From Halanaerobium praevalens DSM 2228 (lineage in GTDB: Bacteria; Bacillota; Halanaerobiia; Halanaerobiales; Halanaerobiaceae), in assembly GCF_000165465.1 (NCBI RefSeq), contig NC_017455.1:1364001-1428000 (forward strand): a DNA stretch of 64,000 nucleotides. Reading direction: 5' to 3'. Positions 29,621-38,402 of this stretch are shown here, in pieces. The notes beneath the pieces were generated by a model, which saw only the letters and a list, made by a program, of their open reading frames with translations, was not told where the DNA came from and made no database searches. A program made the translations under genes and the position numbers. Position 1 is the first letter of the stretch. Every line of letters starts with the position of its first letter.

Positions 29621-29664
29621 ATATAGGTAGCTATGCAAGCTATTTTTGCAATTGCTACCTATAT
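29621..29664 (-). terminator. Terminator-like hairpin after valS
   Basis: ATATAGGTAGC (29621-29631) and GCTACCTATAT (29654-29664) form an 11-base perfect stem around a 22-base loop with further internal pairing. It lies 17 bases after the valS stop, on the minus-strand exit side TTTGTATTT. Confidence 0.65.
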
Positions 29665-29680
29665 TAGTTAAGTATTCATT

Positions 29681-32335
29681 TTATTTTGCTAATTCTTTTT
29701 GACGTTCAATTAATTTTTCTTTCTTTTCTTGATATTCTTTAAGCTTTTGCTTTTCTCCTTCAACTAAATCTGCTGGAGCATTATTAACAAAACCCTCATT
29801 ATTTAGTTTTCCTTGAGCTCTTTTAATCTCAAATTCCATTTCTTTTATTTCTTTTTTCATTCTTTCAATCTCTTTATCAAGGTCGATCATCCCAGCTAAG
29901 GGCAAAATAACTTCTACTTCTTTAACAATAGAGGTAGAAACCTTATCAGGTCTTTCCAGTTCATCGCCTCCAATTGTTAAATCTTTAATTCTAGCTAAAT
30001 TTTCTATATACTCTCTACCTTCTTTTAAAATTTCAATTTTAGACTCTGGAGCAGTTAAGAGAGCTTTAATTCTGCGCCCAGGATTTACTTTCATTTCATT
30101 TCTAATATTTCTTACTGCTTTAATTACATTCATAATTAATTCCATTTTTTCTTCAGCCTTACTATTTAAGCAATTTTCTTTTTGCTGAGGATATTTAGCT
30201 CTCATAATAGTTCCTTCAGTTCCCGGTAGTTTCTGCCAAATCTCTTCTGTAATAAAAGGCATTACAGGGTGTAATAATCTGAGCAAACTTTCAAGTGTAT
30301 TTAAAGCATAATACTGAGCAGTTAGTTTTGCTTTCGGGTCTTGATCTTGATATAATCTAGCTTTTAAAAGTTCTATATACCAATCACAAAATTCATTCCA
30401 AATAAAGTCATATAAGGAACTGGCCATTTCGCCAAAATCATATCTTGCTAAAGTTTTATCAATTTCACCAGCTACAGTATTTAAACGACTCTGCATCCAA
30501 TTATCAGCTAGAGTTGGTTTTAAATCTTCTTTTTGAACAGAAGCTAGCTCAAAATCTTCCAAATTCATCAGTACAAAACGAGAAGCATTCCAAATTTTAT
30601 TAGCAAAATTACGGCTAGCCTCTAATCTTTCTTCTCTAAAGCGCATATCATTACCTGGAGTATTGCCTGTAATTAAAGTAAAACGCAAAGCATCTGTTCC
30701 GAATTGATCAATAATATCTAAAGGATCAATTCCATTACCTAAAGATTTACTCATCTTTCTACCTTGAGCATCACGGATTAAACCGTGGATATAGATATCA
30801 GAAAATGGTTTTTGATCCTGGAATTTAAGCCCCATAAAAATCATCCGAGCTACCCAGAAGAAAATTATATCACGACCAGTTACTAAGACATCTGTTGGAT
30901 AAAAACTCTCTAAATCAGCTGTTTCTTCTGGCCAACCTAAAGTAGAAAAGGGCCAGAGTGCAGATGAAAACCAGGTATCTAAAACATCCTCATCCTGACG
31001 CAAATTGCTGCTACCGCAGTTTGAACAAGTTTCAGGCTCTGTTTTACTTACCATTACCTCATCACAGTCATTACAGTAATAAACTGGAATCCGATGGCCC
31101 CACCAAAGTTGTCTGGAAATACACCAATCACGAATATTATTCATCCAATTCATATAAACTTTAGAAAAACGGTCAGGTACAAAATTAATATCACTTTCTT
31201 CTACAGCTGCAATCGCTGGTTCTGCCAAAGGCTGCATCTTAACAAACCACTGTTTTGAAATTAAAGGTTCAATTACAGTATCACAGCGGTAACATTCACC
31301 TACATTATGCTGATGATCTTCAATTTTAACAAGCAATCCTTCTTTTTCAAGATCTTTAATTACCTTTTTTCTTGCTTGATAGCGGTCTAAACCAGCATAA
31401 GCCTCTCCTGCTGCTTCTGTCATCTTAGCATCTTCATCAATTACAGTTACAATTTCTAAGTCATTACGGCGGCCAATTTCAAAATCATTAGGATCATGAG
31501 CTGGTGTAACCTTAACCATTCCAGTTCCAAAATCACTATCAACATATTCATCAGCTATAATTTCAATTTCACGATTAACTAAAGGAACAATTACTTTTTC
31601 TCCTACTAAATCTTGATAGCGCTCATCAGAAGGATGAACTGCAATTGCAGTATCTCCGAGCATAGTTTCTGGCCTAGTAGTAGCAATAGTAATCTGACCT
31701 TCTCGATCTTTATAAGGATATTTATAATGATAAAATTTGCCTTCACTTTCTTGGTGTTCAACTTCAATATCACTTAAAGTTGTATGACAGCTAGGACACC
31801 AGTTAACAATATAATCTCCCTGGTAGATTAAACCTTCTTCATATAATTTAATAAATACTTCTTCAACTGCATCTGAACAGCCTTGATCTAAAGTAAATCT
31901 TTCTCTTGACCAGTCACAAGAAGAGCCCATTTTCTTTAACTGATTAGTAATTCTAGTACCATATTCTTCTTTCCATTCCCAGGCTTTTTCTAAAAATTCT
32001 TCTCTTGTAATATCTTCTTTTGCTATTCCTTCTTCTCTTAACTTATTCACAACCTTAACTTCTGTTGCAATACTTGCATGATCAGTACCAGGCAACCATA
32101 AAGACCTATAACCCTGCATTCTTTTCCAGCGGGTTAAAATATCCTGTAAAGTATTATCTAAGGCATGTCCCATATGTAACTGACCAGTAATATTTGGGGG
32201 AGGCATTACAATACTAAAAGTCCCCTTTTCAGTTTCACTCTCTTCTCTTGGTGCAAAATAATTATTTTCCAGCCAATAATTATACCATTTATCTTCACTT
32301 TTAGCTGGATTATAAGTTTTTTCTAAATTCTTCAT
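29681..32335 (-). CDS. valS: Valyl-tRNA synthetase
   Basis: An 884-residue class I aminoacyl-tRNA synthetase. The HIGH-type motif appears as PPPNITGQLHMGHALDNT and the KMSKS motif as GRKMSKSLGNGIDP. The editing domain and a C-terminal coiled-coil arm (residues about 815-880, rich in Lys/Glu) are present, as in other ValRS. A CxxC...CxxC zinc site, YYCNDCDEVM...CSNCGSSN, is visible. Expression is probably controlled by the T-box leader upstream. Confidence 0.98.
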   Translation of the reverse strand: MKNLEKTYNPAKSEDKWYNYWLENNYFAPREESETEKGTFSIVMPPPNITGQLHMGHALDNTLQDILTRWKRMQGYRSLWLPGTDHASIATEVKVVNKLREEGIAKEDITREEFLEKAWEWKEEYGTRITNQLKKMGSSCDWSRERFTLDQGCSDAVEEVFIKLYEEGLIYQGDYIVNWCPSCHTTLSDIEVEHQESEGKFYHYKYPYKDREGQITIATTRPETMLGDTAIAVHPSDERYQDLVGEKVIVPLVNREIEIIADEYVDSDFGTGMVKVTPAHDPNDFEIGRRNDLEIVTVIDEDAKMTEAAGEAYAGLDRYQARKKVIKDLEKEGLLVKIEDHQHNVGECYRCDTVIEPLISKQWFVKMQPLAEPAIAAVEESDINFVPDRFSKVYMNWMNNIRDWCISRQLWWGHRIPVYYCNDCDEVMVSKTEPETCSNCGSSNLRQDEDVLDTWFSSALWPFSTLGWPEETADLESFYPTDVLVTGRDIIFFWVARMIFMGLKFQDQKPFSDIYIHGLIRDAQGRKMSKSLGNGIDPLDIIDQFGTDALRFTLITGNTPGNDMRFREERLEASRNFANKIWNASRFVLMNLEDFELASVQKEDLKPTLADNWMQSRLNTVAGEIDKTLARYDFGEMASSLYDFIWNEFCDWYIELLKARLYQDQDPKAKLTAQYYALNTLESLLRLLHPVMPFITEEIWQKLPGTEGTIMRAKYPQQKENCLNSKAEEKMELIMNVIKAVRNIRNEMKVNPGRRIKALLTAPESKIEILKEGREYIENLARIKDLTIGGDELERPDKVSTSIVKEVEVILPLAGMIDLDKEIERMKKEIKEMEFEIKRAQGKLNNEGFVNNAPADLVEGEKQKLKEYQEKKEKLIERQKELAK

Positions 32336-32419
32336 TTTAAATCTCCTCCACTAATTATTAATTAAATAATTTTAAAATTTATTTCTAGTTTTAAATAACT
32401 CTTTTTCCACAAAATAAAA

Positions 32420-32700
32420 AAAGCTCCCCCATCCAATTAAGGACGAAAGAGCATTAAAATCGCGGTACCACCTTAGTTCTTCCTGTTGAGACAGAAAGCT
32501 CTCATTTTTTAACGACTTTTGTGCCGTTACTGATTAACAAAAATTATTAAAAAAATTAAATTTAAGCTTAGTCAGTAAAACTCAGAGATGACTTCATTTC
32601 TTTTAACTGCCAGAATCTTACAGCCTTTGGATTCTGTTCTCTTTCAGCTTAGCAGAAATTACTACTTCTCTTCTCAGTTTTTAAATATTTAGCTATTATT
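32420..32700 (-). ncRNA. T-box leader riboswitch, valine specific (GUC specifier)
   Basis: The canonical T-box sequence AAGGTGGTACCGCG lies at 32474-32461 on the minus strand. It is followed by a terminator hairpin (stem GCTCTTTCGTCC / GGATGGGGGAGC, with wobble pairs) and seven T at about 32453-32417. Upstream is a long stem I whose base pairs GAGAAGAG-like with CATCTCTGAG-like sequences. The candidate specifier GTC lies in GAAGTCATCTC on the 3' side (about 32594-32588), matching a valine codon and the downstream valS gene. Uncharged tRNA-Val would favour readthrough. Confidence 0.92.
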
Positions 32701-32730
32701 ATAGTATCTTATTGGCTGGCCTTCTGTCAA
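32701..32730 (-). promoter_or_regulatory. Promoter of the valS T-box transcript
   Basis: A perfect TTGACA (32730-32725) and TACTAT (32706-32701) are separated by 18 bases on the minus strand, directly before the leader RNA. Confidence 0.7.
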
Positions 32731-32785
32731 GAGCCAAACTTTAAATTTCTAATACTTATTTTAAGTTTTAATTTATTAACTTCGA

Positions 32786-34252
32786 CTAATTATCAATTAC
32801 TTCAACTTCTAAACCAGCAGCTTCAAATTGGGGTAAAATCTCAGCTTTAGGTCCCACAATAACTGTAAATAATATTTCAGGATAAATATTTTCTCTAAAT
32901 ATTTTTTTTACTTCTTTAACTTGAAGTCCATTATATTGCTCTATATAATTATTTAAATAATTATCAGTTTTATTATAAAATTCTTTTTGATAAACGAGTT
33001 GGTCTAAAATATCAATTTGTTCTTTATAAGCTTTAGGAAAAGTAGCATTGTATAAATTTATGTTTTCAAAAAGTTCTTTTTGAGTAAAGGGATCTTTGCC
33101 TTTTTTAATTTTTTCTAATTCATTTTTTACTGCTTCCATTCCCAATAGAGTTTTAGCTGGATTAAGACTTAAATTAATAGTATAAGCTCCTCCATAATCA
33201 TGATATCTAGTCTGAGCATTTATCCCATAAACATAACCTTTATCACTACGTAAATTTTCCATTAAACGACTATTAAAAGAACCACCACCAAATATTTTAT
33301 TACCCAGCATAAAAGGTATTTTTTTTGCATAATTTGTAGTATAAAAATTATAACCCATTTTCAGCTTAGCTTGAGTGGAATCTTCTTTATTTACTAAAAT
33401 TATTTTATTATGAATCTCAGGCCTTACATTAACCAGCTCTTTATTTAACTTCTGATTTTTATTTTGCTTTTCCCAATTAGCAAATTCAATTTTAAGCTGT
33501 TTTTTAACTTCTCTTAGATTAAAATCACCATTAATTACAATTATAGTAGATTCTGGTTTAACAATCTGATTATAAAAATCAGCAAGGTCTGTAGCTTGAA
33601 CTCTACTTAAAAAATCTAAAATTAAATTATAATTATAATTATAAGCATAAGGATGCTCTCCATATATATTTTTATAAAAATACATATTTAAAAGAGCAGA
33701 ATCATTGTGAAAACGCTGTTGATATAATTGTTGGTATTCCTTAACAGTTCTCTTAAAATGCTTTCCTTTAAATTTAGGTTTTTCTAAAACTTCTGCTAAT
33801 AAAGAAATAAGCTCCTTGCTTTCAGAACTCAAAGCATTAGCATTAATTGAAATCCTGTCAAAACCAGCAGCCAAATCTAATGATAAAGCATTTGCTTCTT
33901 TAAAAAATGAAAGTTCTTTTTCACTATAATTTTGTGTTTCTAGGAGCATAATTTCAGTCATCAAAGCTGTAATTCCAGCTTGATCACGGTTTTCATTTAT
34001 TTTTCCACCATTAATATAACCTCTAATTTCTATAAGAGGTAAACTTTTATCTTGAGCTAAATAAAATTTCATTCCATTAGCTAATTCTAAAGTTTCATAA
34101 GCTGGAATCTCAATTTCAGGTTTTTCATTAACTGTTTTAGCTAATTCTTCAAAAAATTGAGTACTGAAATTTTGTGGACTAGCAAAAATACTTATAGTTG
34201 TAGCAAAAACTATAAGTAAAGTATAAATTATAATTTCATTTAATTTTTTCAC
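32786..34252 (-). CDS. Exported M16 family peptidase-like protein lacking the HxxEH zinc motif
   Basis: A 488-residue protein with an N-terminal signal or anchor (MKKLNEIIIYTLLIVFATTISIFA), then two M16 modules. At the position of the zinc-binding HxxEH the sequence reads MTEIMLLETQNYSEKE, so the metal site is missing. The C-terminal module keeps the RYHDYGGAYTINLSL-type segment of M16 partners. The preceding gene encodes an M16 protein with an intact motif, and the two overlap by one base. A noncatalytic subunit of a heterodimeric peptidase is the likely role, by analogy with known M16 pairs. Confidence 0.8.
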   Translation of the reverse strand: MKKLNEIIIYTLLIVFATTISIFASPQNFSTQFFEELAKTVNEKPEIEIPAYETLELANGMKFYLAQDKSLPLIEIRGYINGGKINENRDQAGITALMTEIMLLETQNYSEKELSFFKEANALSLDLAAGFDRISINANALSSESKELISLLAEVLEKPKFKGKHFKRTVKEYQQLYQQRFHNDSALLNMYFYKNIYGEHPYAYNYNYNLILDFLSRVQATDLADFYNQIVKPESTIIVINGDFNLREVKKQLKIEFANWEKQNKNQKLNKELVNVRPEIHNKIILVNKEDSTQAKLKMGYNFYTTNYAKKIPFMLGNKIFGGGSFNSRLMENLRSDKGYVYGINAQTRYHDYGGAYTINLSLNPAKTLLGMEAVKNELEKIKKGKDPFTQKELFENINLYNATFPKAYKEQIDILDQLVYQKEFYNKTDNYLNNYIEQYNGLQVKEVKKIFRENIYPEILFTVIVGPKAEILPQFEAAGLEVEVIDN

Positions 34253-35631
34253 TATTGAGCACCACCTTTATTTTGAGGAAGAATATAGCCAGTTTTTTGT
34301 TTTGATTTAGAAAAATATTTTTTAGCGATTCTAATAAGCTCATCTTTATTTAAATTGTTTATATAATCAATTTTTGCTGCCAGTAAATCTGACTGATCAA
34401 AACGAAGCTTATTTAAAGCATAAGTAGAAGCAGCCGAGTTAATGTCTTTTTGAGAAAAGATTAAAGATTTTTGGTATTGTTTTTTGACTAATTTAAATTC
34501 TGCTTCTGTTATTCCTTGATTCAATATTTTTTGCATTTGTTGGTCAAAAGCAGTTTGAGCTTTTTTAACTAAGTTTTCATTTCTAGGAATAAAATAAACT
34601 AAGGCAAATGAATCACTTCTTAGTGGATAACTAAAACCACCGCTAGCAAGAATTAATCCCTTTTCTCTTTTTAGTTTTTGCTGTAAACGAGAGCTTTGAT
34701 TATTTGCTAAAATATCTAGAAAAATTTCAATTGCAGTAATTTCTAAATTATCTGCTGCTGGAATTTGATAAAGTTGGAGTGCATAAGGCATATTTGTATC
34801 TAAATAAACTTGATGCCTATTTTTATTTTGATCTAGTTTTAATTCTAAATCTTTAGCTTTTATAGCTGCAGGCTGATAATCAGAATAATACTCTTTAGCG
34901 AATTTTTTTACTTGTTCCATTTTAACATCTCCACTCACAACAACAAGAGCATTATTAGGAGAATAGTAACGTTGGTAGTGATTTTTAAGATCTGAAACTG
35001 AAATATTATTTAAATCATCCATCCAACCAATCACACTGTGTTCTAAATATGTATCTTTAAAGATTTCTGCTCTAATTTCTTCAAAACCTTTAGCAAAGAT
35101 ATTATTTTCAGTCCTCATTCTTCTTTCTTGTTTAATTACTTCTCTTTCTCTATTGATTTCTTTAGGATCAAATTTAAGGTTATTCATTCTATCTGACTCT
35201 AAAGCCATAACTAATTCCAACATTGAAGAAGGCACTTCATGGTAATAATAGGTATAATCATAAGAAGTAGCAGCATTAAGCTGACCTCCAACTGAAGAAA
35301 TTAAATCATCAATATTAGCTTCTGGCAAATTTTTAGTTCCTAAAAACATTAAATGTTCTAAAAAATGAGAAATACCTGTATTAGTTTTCGCTTCATCAAT
35401 TGAACCTACATTGTAATAAATTGAATATCTAATTAGAGGCAGTGAATGATCTGGAAAAACCATAAATTCTAAACCATTATCTAATTTAAAACTCTGATAA
35501 TCTGGCTTAACTAATTCTATTTTTTCAGCTTTAATTGCTGGGCTTAAAAATAGAAAGAAACTTAAAAGTATAATAGCTGTTAATAATAAATTTTCTTTTT
35601 TAATTAAAATCATATTTTTTATTTTTTTCAA
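34252..35631 (-). CDS. Exported zinc-dependent M16 family peptidase
   Basis: A 459-residue peptidase with an N-terminal hydrophobic export signal (about 12-32). The inverted zinc motif HFLEHLMFLGT (HxxEH) is near residue 91, and a downstream glutamate comes from the NREREVIKQERR region. The start is TTG at 35631 with GGGGGA about 8 bases upstream. It pairs with the motif-less paralogue that follows. It probably acts outside the cytoplasmic membrane, on peptides. Confidence 0.88.
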   Translation of the reverse strand: MKKIKNMILIKKENLLLTAIILLSFFLFLSPAIKAEKIELVKPDYQSFKLDNGLEFMVFPDHSLPLIRYSIYYNVGSIDEAKTNTGISHFLEHLMFLGTKNLPEANIDDLISSVGGQLNAATSYDYTYYYHEVPSSMLELVMALESDRMNNLKFDPKEINREREVIKQERRMRTENNIFAKGFEEIRAEIFKDTYLEHSVIGWMDDLNNISVSDLKNHYQRYYSPNNALVVVSGDVKMEQVKKFAKEYYSDYQPAAIKAKDLELKLDQNKNRHQVYLDTNMPYALQLYQIPAADNLEITAIEIFLDILANNQSSRLQQKLKREKGLILASGGFSYPLRSDSFALVYFIPRNENLVKKAQTAFDQQMQKILNQGITEAEFKLVKKQYQKSLIFSQKDINSAASTYALNKLRFDQSDLLAAKIDYINNLNKDELIRIAKKYFSKSKQKTGYILPQNKGGAQ

Positions 35632-35660
35632 CTTGATTTTCCCCCTTTATAATTTTTTAA

Positions 35661-36041
35661 TTAACGATCTTCAAGTACATGTTCTAATCCTTGACCAAAA
35701 AGACACATTATATGGTCATCATCTAAAGAATAATAAACTGACCTCCCTTCTTTTCTATATTTTACTAATTTGTTATTTCTTAAAACTCTAAGTTGATGTG
35801 AAATAGCGGAAGAACTCATATCTAAAAGCTCTGAAAGATCACAAACACAAAGTTCTCTTTCTTTTAAAGCATAAAGAATTTTAATTCTTGTTGGATCACC
35901 CATTGTTTTAAATAATTCTGCTAAATCATAAACTACTTGATCACTTAAAGTCTTTTCTTTCATCATTTTTACAACTTGATTATCTGGATTAAAAACCTCA
36001 CAAATATCACAAATTGAATTCTTTTTAAGCTCTGCTATCAT
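35661..36041 (-). CDS. ArsR/SmtB family metal-responsive repressor (CadC-like)
   Basis: A 126-residue winged-helix repressor. CadC-type ligands are visible: an N-terminal Cys pair (ICDICEV, residues 10-15) and CVCDLSELL in the recognition region; an alpha-5 type site, DDDHIMCLFGQGLEHVLE, is also present. The helix-turn-helix is SSSAISHQLRVLRNNKLV. This points to sensing Cd/Pb/Zn. It follows the efflux ATPase by 53 bases in the same operon and probably represses it through the operator at 38275. Confidence 0.9.
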   Translation of the reverse strand: MIAELKKNSICDICEVFNPDNQVVKMMKEKTLSDQVVYDLAELFKTMGDPTRIKILYALKERELCVCDLSELLDMSSSAISHQLRVLRNNKLVKYRKEGRSVYYSLDDDHIMCLFGQGLEHVLEDR

Positions 36042-36094
36042 TATAAACCTCCCCAGTTTTTGAATCTGTTAAATTAAATTTAATACTTTTTTAT

Positions 36095-38242
36095 TTAAAT
36101 ATTTTCGCTTCTTAAAATCCGCATTACATTAAAAACAGCCATTAAAGCAACTCCTACATCTGCAAAAACAGCAGCCCACATTGAAGCAAGACCAAAAATA
36201 CTTAAAATCATAACTACTGCTTTAATAGAAAGTGCCAAAACAATATTTTGCCAAACTAATTTTTTAGTTTTAGCTGCTATTTTTAAAGCTGTCACTATTT
36301 TAGAAGGTTCATCAGTCATTAAAACTACATCTGCAGCTTCAATTGCAGCATCTGAACCTAAGCCCCCCATTGCTATCCCTAAATCTGAACGAGCAAGTAC
36401 AGGTGCATCATTAATTCCATCACCAACAAAGGCTAATTTTTTAAATTTAGTCAATAACTCTTCTACTTTTTCTACCTTTTGATCAGGCAGTAATTCAGCA
36501 TAAAAATCATCTAAATTTAACTTTGAAGCTACTTTTTTAGCAGTTTCTTTATTATCTCCAGTTAACATTGATAAGCTCTTAATTCCTAATTTTTTTAAAT
36601 CAGAAATTGCAGCTCTAGAATCTTCTTTTAATTGATCAGAAATTATAATAGAGGCTAAAAACTTACCATTTTTAGCTAAATAAATTTCAGTTCCTGCAGA
36701 ATTAGATTTTTGGTAACTAATATTATTTTTCTGCATAAGTCTTTCATTTCCTGCTAAAATTTCTGAGCCTGCTAAAACCGCCTTAATTCCTGCCCCAGAA
36801 ATTTCTTGATAATTACTTTTTGTCGAATGCTGTTTATAATCTCCAGCTGCTTCAATAATTGATTTTGCTATTGGATGATTAGAAAATTGTTCTACTTCTG
36901 CTGCAATTTTTAGGATTTGTTCTCGACTATGATCACTATAAATTTTCACTTCTCTCAACTTAAATTTACCTTCAGTTAGAGTTCCAGTTTTATCAAAAAC
37001 AATAGCATCTAATTGGTTTAAAGCTTCTAAATAATTTCCACCTTTAACTAAAATACCATGTTTAGATGCTAAACCAATACCACCAAAAAAACCAAGAGGA
37101 ATAGAAACTACTAAAGCACAAGGACAGGAAACTACTAAAAAGATAAGAGATCTATAAAACCATTGACTAAAAGAGGCTCCAAAAAATAAGGGTGGTAAAA
37201 TAGCCACTAAAGCTGCTATTAAAACTACAACTGGAGTATAATATGAAGCAAATTTACTAATGAATTTTTCAGTAGGAGCTTTTTGGGCACTAGCATTTTC
37301 AACTAAGTCTAATATTTTTTTTACAGCTGAATCTTTATATTCTTTAGTAACTTTAACAGTGATTAATTTATTTAAATTAATCATCCCACTTAAAACTTGA
37401 TCACCTTTTTTTACATCTTTTGGCTTTGATTCTCCAGTCAAAGCAGAAGTTTCTAAGGCACTTTCCCCATTAATAATTTCCCCATCTACAGGTATTTTTT
37501 CACCAGCTTTAACTGCAATTTCATCCCCAACTTTTAATTCTTGAGGCTCCACAATAATAATTTCTTCTCCTTTAACTAAATTTGCATATTCAGCTTGGAT
37601 ATCCATTAAATCTTTAATTGAACGCCGTGAATTATTAACTGCTCTTTCTTGGAATAACTCACCTACCATATAAAAAAGCATTACTGCAACTGCTTCTGGA
37701 TATTCTTTGATGGCAAAAGCACCCATAGTAGCAATTACCATTAAAAAGTTTTCATCAAAAATCTGGCCTCGACCAATATTTAAAATAGCAGTTTTAAGCA
37801 CTGGATAACCAATTAATAAGTAAGCTGCTATATAGGCTGGCAAAGCAAAGTCTTTTAATTCTGAAGCTAGACTTAAATGTTCTAAACTCAAAGCTAAACT
37901 AAAAAATAAAGCACCTATAAAAATATTTTTCTTTTGCCATAGATATTCTTTAAGTGATGATCTTGTTTTAGCTTTAGCTTGATTTTCATTTTCTTCTTTA
38001 ACTTTAACTCCTGGTTCTATTCGGTCTGAAATCTGCTGTAATTCAGTTTTTATTTTTTCTAATCTCTTTTCTTCTGCTGCAACTTTAAGAGTTGATGTTG
38101 CAAAGTTAAGCTCTACATTTTCCATTCCTTCTAAATTTTTAACTTCTTTTTCAATTTTTAAAGCACAATTAGAACAGTTTAAACCTTCAAGTTCAAATTT
38201 CCTTTCTTTTTTTTGATTATTTTTTTCTAAAGTACTTTTCAT
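36095..38242 (-). CDS. cadA: Heavy-metal translocating P1B-type ATPase (Cd/Zn/Pb type)
   Basis: A 715-residue metal-efflux ATPase. One N-terminal HMA domain has GLNCSNCALKIEKEV. Then come membrane helices with the transport motif SCPCALV, the phosphorylation motif FDKTGTLTEGKF, the TGES actuator motif (ALTGESKP), and GDGINDAPVLARSDLGIAMG. The CPC motif and CadC-type partner favour Cd2+/Zn2+/Pb2+ over Cu+. The first gene after the consensus promoter at 38306. Confidence 0.93.
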   Translation of the reverse strand: MKSTLEKNNQKKERKFELEGLNCSNCALKIEKEVKNLEGMENVELNFATSTLKVAAEEKRLEKIKTELQQISDRIEPGVKVKEENENQAKAKTRSSLKEYLWQKKNIFIGALFFSLALSLEHLSLASELKDFALPAYIAAYLLIGYPVLKTAILNIGRGQIFDENFLMVIATMGAFAIKEYPEAVAVMLFYMVGELFQERAVNNSRRSIKDLMDIQAEYANLVKGEEIIIVEPQELKVGDEIAVKAGEKIPVDGEIINGESALETSALTGESKPKDVKKGDQVLSGMINLNKLITVKVTKEYKDSAVKKILDLVENASAQKAPTEKFISKFASYYTPVVVLIAALVAILPPLFFGASFSQWFYRSLIFLVVSCPCALVVSIPLGFFGGIGLASKHGILVKGGNYLEALNQLDAIVFDKTGTLTEGKFKLREVKIYSDHSREQILKIAAEVEQFSNHPIAKSIIEAAGDYKQHSTKSNYQEISGAGIKAVLAGSEILAGNERLMQKNNISYQKSNSAGTEIYLAKNGKFLASIIISDQLKEDSRAAISDLKKLGIKSLSMLTGDNKETAKKVASKLNLDDFYAELLPDQKVEKVEELLTKFKKLAFVGDGINDAPVLARSDLGIAMGGLGSDAAIEAADVVLMTDEPSKIVTALKIAAKTKKLVWQNIVLALSIKAVVMILSIFGLASMWAAVFADVGVALMAVFNVMRILRSENI

Positions 38243-38274
38243 TTTTTTTCCACCTCAATTTTTATTTATTATAT

Positions 38275-38292
38275 ATGAACAATTATTCAAAT
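38275..38292. promoter_or_regulatory. SmtB/CzrA-type operator
   Basis: The 18-base site ATGAACAATTATTCAAAT is an imperfect inverted repeat that closely resembles the SmtB/ArsR-family 12-2-12 operators (ATGAACA-N-TTATTCA core). It sits just downstream of the -10 of the cadA promoter, where a bound repressor would block transcription. The cognate regulator is probably the ArsR protein encoded at 35661. Confidence 0.8.
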
Positions 38293-38305
38293 GTTTGTTA
38301 TACTA

Positions 38306-38334
38306 ATTATAAATTAGATTTTGACTAGTGTCAA
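38306..38334 (-). promoter_or_regulatory. Consensus promoter of the metal-efflux operon
   Basis: Perfect TTGACA (38334-38329) and perfect TATAAT (38311-38306) with the ideal spacing of 17 bases on the minus strand. This is the best promoter match in the window, as expected for an operon held off by a repressor. Confidence 0.88.
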
Positions 38335-38352
38335 ATTTAAATTTAAAATCAA

Positions 38353-38384
38353 AAGATCCCTACTAAATTAATAATAGGGATCTT
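38353..38384. terminator. Terminator after the M23 peptidase gene
   Basis: AAGATCCCTA and TAGGGATCTT form a 10-base perfect stem around a 12-base loop, 19 bases after the M23 stop, with T-rich flanks. Confidence 0.75.
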
Positions 38385-38402
38385 AATCTTTTCTATATTT
38401 AT

